A stretch of 64,000 bases of DNA from JAAYZK01 sp964535025 (GTDB taxonomy: Bacteria > Planctomycetota > Phycisphaerae > SM23-33 > FEN-1343), in assembly GCA_964535025.1 (NCBI GenBank), contig CAZHRW010000149.1:38978-102977 (forward strand). Reading direction: 5' to 3'. This document shows positions 62,669 to 64,000 of this stretch, in pieces. The position numbers and the translations under genes were made by a program. The stretch's first letter is position 1. Each line of letters starts with the position of its first letter. The notes beneath the pieces were generated by a model, which saw nothing but the letters and a program-made list of their open reading frames with translations, was not told where the DNA came from and did not search any database.

Positions 62669-63277
62669 TTAGAGGGTTCGCAGGACGGCGATGACGACGC
62701 CCTGGATCTGGACGTCGTTGAGGAAGATGGGTTCGAAGGCTTCGTTGGCCGGTTGGAGGCGGACGCGTCGGCGGTCGCGGTAGAAGCGTTTGAGTGTGGC
62801 GTCGCCGTCGGGCAGGAGGGCGACGACGGTTTCGCCGTTGCGGGCGGTGTCGCGGCGTTCGCAGATGACGTAGTCGCCGTCGCAGATGTGGTCGTCGATC
62901 ATGCTGTCGCCGTTGACCTGGAGGACGAAGGTGTCGCCGCGGCGGTCGAGCAGATCGTCGAGGTCGAGGGTCTGGAGGTCCTCGACGGCCTCGATGGGCA
63001 GCCCGGCGGCGATCCGGCCGGCCAGGGGCAGCAGGGTGGGCCGCTCGTCAGGAAACGTCACTTTCGACGAGACCCTCAAAGAGCGAGCGCTGTGCTTGGC
63101 GCCCCGCTTGAGCAGGCCTTTTCGTTCGAGGGCGCCGACGTGCTCGAAGACGGTGACCTTGGTGAGCCCGAGGGCGTCGCCCATCTCCTGCAAGGTCGGG
63201 GAATAACCATGCTCGCGACGAAAGTCGCGGATGTAGGTCAGGATCTGCATCTGTCTCGGCGTGATCGTCGGTTCCAT
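62669..63277 (-). CDS. lexA: LexA repressor
   Basis: SOS repressor/autopeptidase, 202 residues from the ATG at 63277 (GGGAG upstream). N-terminal winged helix (TPRQMQILTYIRDFRREHGY, SPTLQEMGDALGL, about 6-65), cleavage site Ala91-Gly92 in GRIAAGLP, catalytic Ser125 in NGDSMIDDHI and Lys163 in ATLKRFYR. All parts needed for RecA-stimulated self-cleavage are present. Start choice is supported by the Shine-Dalgarno; a longer frame up to 63376 is unlikely. No obvious SOS box was recognised upstream, as this lineage's operator is not known to me. Confidence 0.95.
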   Translation of the reverse strand: MEPTITPRQMQILTYIRDFRREHGYSPTLQEMGDALGLTKVTVFEHVGALERKGLLKRGAKHSARSLRVSSKVTFPDERPTLLPLAGRIAAGLPIEAVEDLQTLDLDDLLDRRGDTFVLQVNGDSMIDDHICDGDYVICERRDTARNGETVVALLPDGDATLKRFYRDRRRVRLQPANEAFEPIFLNDVQIQGVVIAVLRTL

Positions 63278-64000
63278 CGGTTCGCTCCCGCTCCGTGAAT
63301 GCCCCGGCCGCCAGGCGGTAGCCGCGGACGGCAGCCTGCCGCCCGGCGGACTCGCCCTGGAGGCGCGTCGCGTCATCCATCGCTTCGGACCGCCGCGGCT
63401 CGGCCGACGCGGCCGTTGGCGCCCGGTCCGGGCTCTCTGTTCTGTCTGTCGCCGCGTCGCTGGCCGGCGGCCCCGCGGCCGTGGTCCGCGGCTCGACGGT
63501 AGCCCCGTCGCCGACGGCCGGCCGGGCCGGCGGCCCGGCCAACTGCGTCCGCGTCAACGGCTGCGTCGTCCGCCGGGCGATGGCGGCCCCGCCGGCGGCC
63601 GCATCCTGACCATCGGCCACATGCCCACCGGCCAGCGCGGGCCGAGCGGCCGACACAGCCTCGCGCCCGGGCGGGACCTCAATCGCCGGCATCGTCGCAC
63701 CACGCGAGGGGCCCGCCTCGCCCATAGCGGCGGTGCGGCCCGCCTGCGCTACATCGGCGGCGCGGCCTGCCTCGCCCGCGTTGGCCGTGTGGGCTGCGTC
63801 CGGCGCGGCGCCCGCAGCGCCGGCGGCGCCCACAGTGCCCGCAGCGGCCGCGGCGCCTGCATTGCCCACGTCGCGCCCGGGGCCCGTCGGGCCCGGGACG
63901 ACGAGGCAGCGTCGCAGCCCGTGGGGCCCGATCACGACCGGCGGCACCGTCGCACCGCCCGCCGCGACCAGTGCGGCGACATCATCGGGCGTCGGGGGGT
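63278..64000 (-). CDS. Ala/Gly/Pro-rich hypothetical protein (partial, upstream part off the right edge)
   Basis: One minus-strand frame is open from the right edge with high G+C in third codon positions. It reads TPDDVAALVAAGGATVPPVV at its start, then a long Ala/Gly-rich stretch (AGAAAAAGTVGAAGAAGAAP), then RGYRLAAGAF near 63300. The frame continues to 63048 inside the lexA coding region in another frame; I cut the feature at the lexA start because such a long overlap is unlikely, so the true end is unknown (a frameshift or sequence error is possible). No domain recognised. lexA lies just downstream on the same strand. Confidence 0.4.

Overview
The window is a GC-rich (roughly two-thirds G+C) bacterial chromosome segment with dense, mostly housekeeping content on both strands. 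The gene set suggests Planctomycetota, probably a Phycisphaerae-like lineage: an N-type ATPase operon, DUF2961 (GH172), PEP-CTERM and dockerin-like secreted proteins, many single sugar-active enzymes, a four-helix-bundle protein with a zinc ribbon, and a short murC-murB-ddl-ftsQ cell-wall cluster. This placement is an inference from family content; no rRNA or tRNA gene was seen.

Layout. 1-4950 (minus): N-ATPase operon atpD-C-Q-R-B-E-F (running off the left edge) behind a DksA/TraR-like zinc-finger gene, with a block of inverted GC-rich repeats between atpD and atpC and a long stem at the end of atpE. 5242-8580: DUF2267, MarC, DUF2961 and four-helix-bundle genes. 8600-9680: an odd non-housekeeping stretch with 9-bp repeats in opposite orientations, a TATAAT inside a palindrome, a 52-codon ORF built of six NK heptads, and three copies of a hairpin-plus-TTTTAT unit. 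9682-16559: nucleoside hydrolase, YlbF, RNase R, cytidylate-kinase-like protein, small secreted and basic proteins, def-smpB. 16722-20305: Na+-dependent (NSS) transporter and FAD oxidoreductase. 20593-27558: folC, DUF6159, murC-murB-ddl-ftsQ. 27562-38632: GNAT, DegT aminotransferase, HEAT protein, 5-formyl-THF cyclo-ligase, rarA, glmS, YqeY, ilvD and a GIY-YIG/DUF123 protein.

38649-62414 is the accessory, glycan-oriented part: a heparinase-like polysaccharide lyase, PIG-L deacetylase, VCBS protein, a giant solute-binding protein with two related inserted domains, rhodanese, then an apparent operon of KDPG aldolase, Gfo/Idh/MocA oxidoreductase, SGNH hydrolase and a clan GH-A-type hydrolase. 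These are followed by a PEP-CTERM protein, a methyltransferase preceded by a compact promoter/micro-ORF/terminator unit, a GH remnant, an alpha-L-rhamnosidase, a beta-helix protein and a dockerin-like protein. lexA lies near the right edge, next to an Ala-rich ORF that leaves the window.

General features. Several genes have a sigma70-like -10 box so close to ATG that the transcripts should be leaderless or nearly so (rnr, def, folC, the genes at 30795 and 55984, and the micro-ORF at 54953). A second theme is imperfect inverted repeats built from iterated short words, each locus using a different word (504-627, 5676-5809, 6427-6502, 44416-44586). No CRISPR array, insertion sequence, integrase or prophage gene was found. 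The items most worth a second look are the 54913-55109 micro-transcription unit, the 8999-9417 region and the duplicated insert in the 44758-48171 protein.
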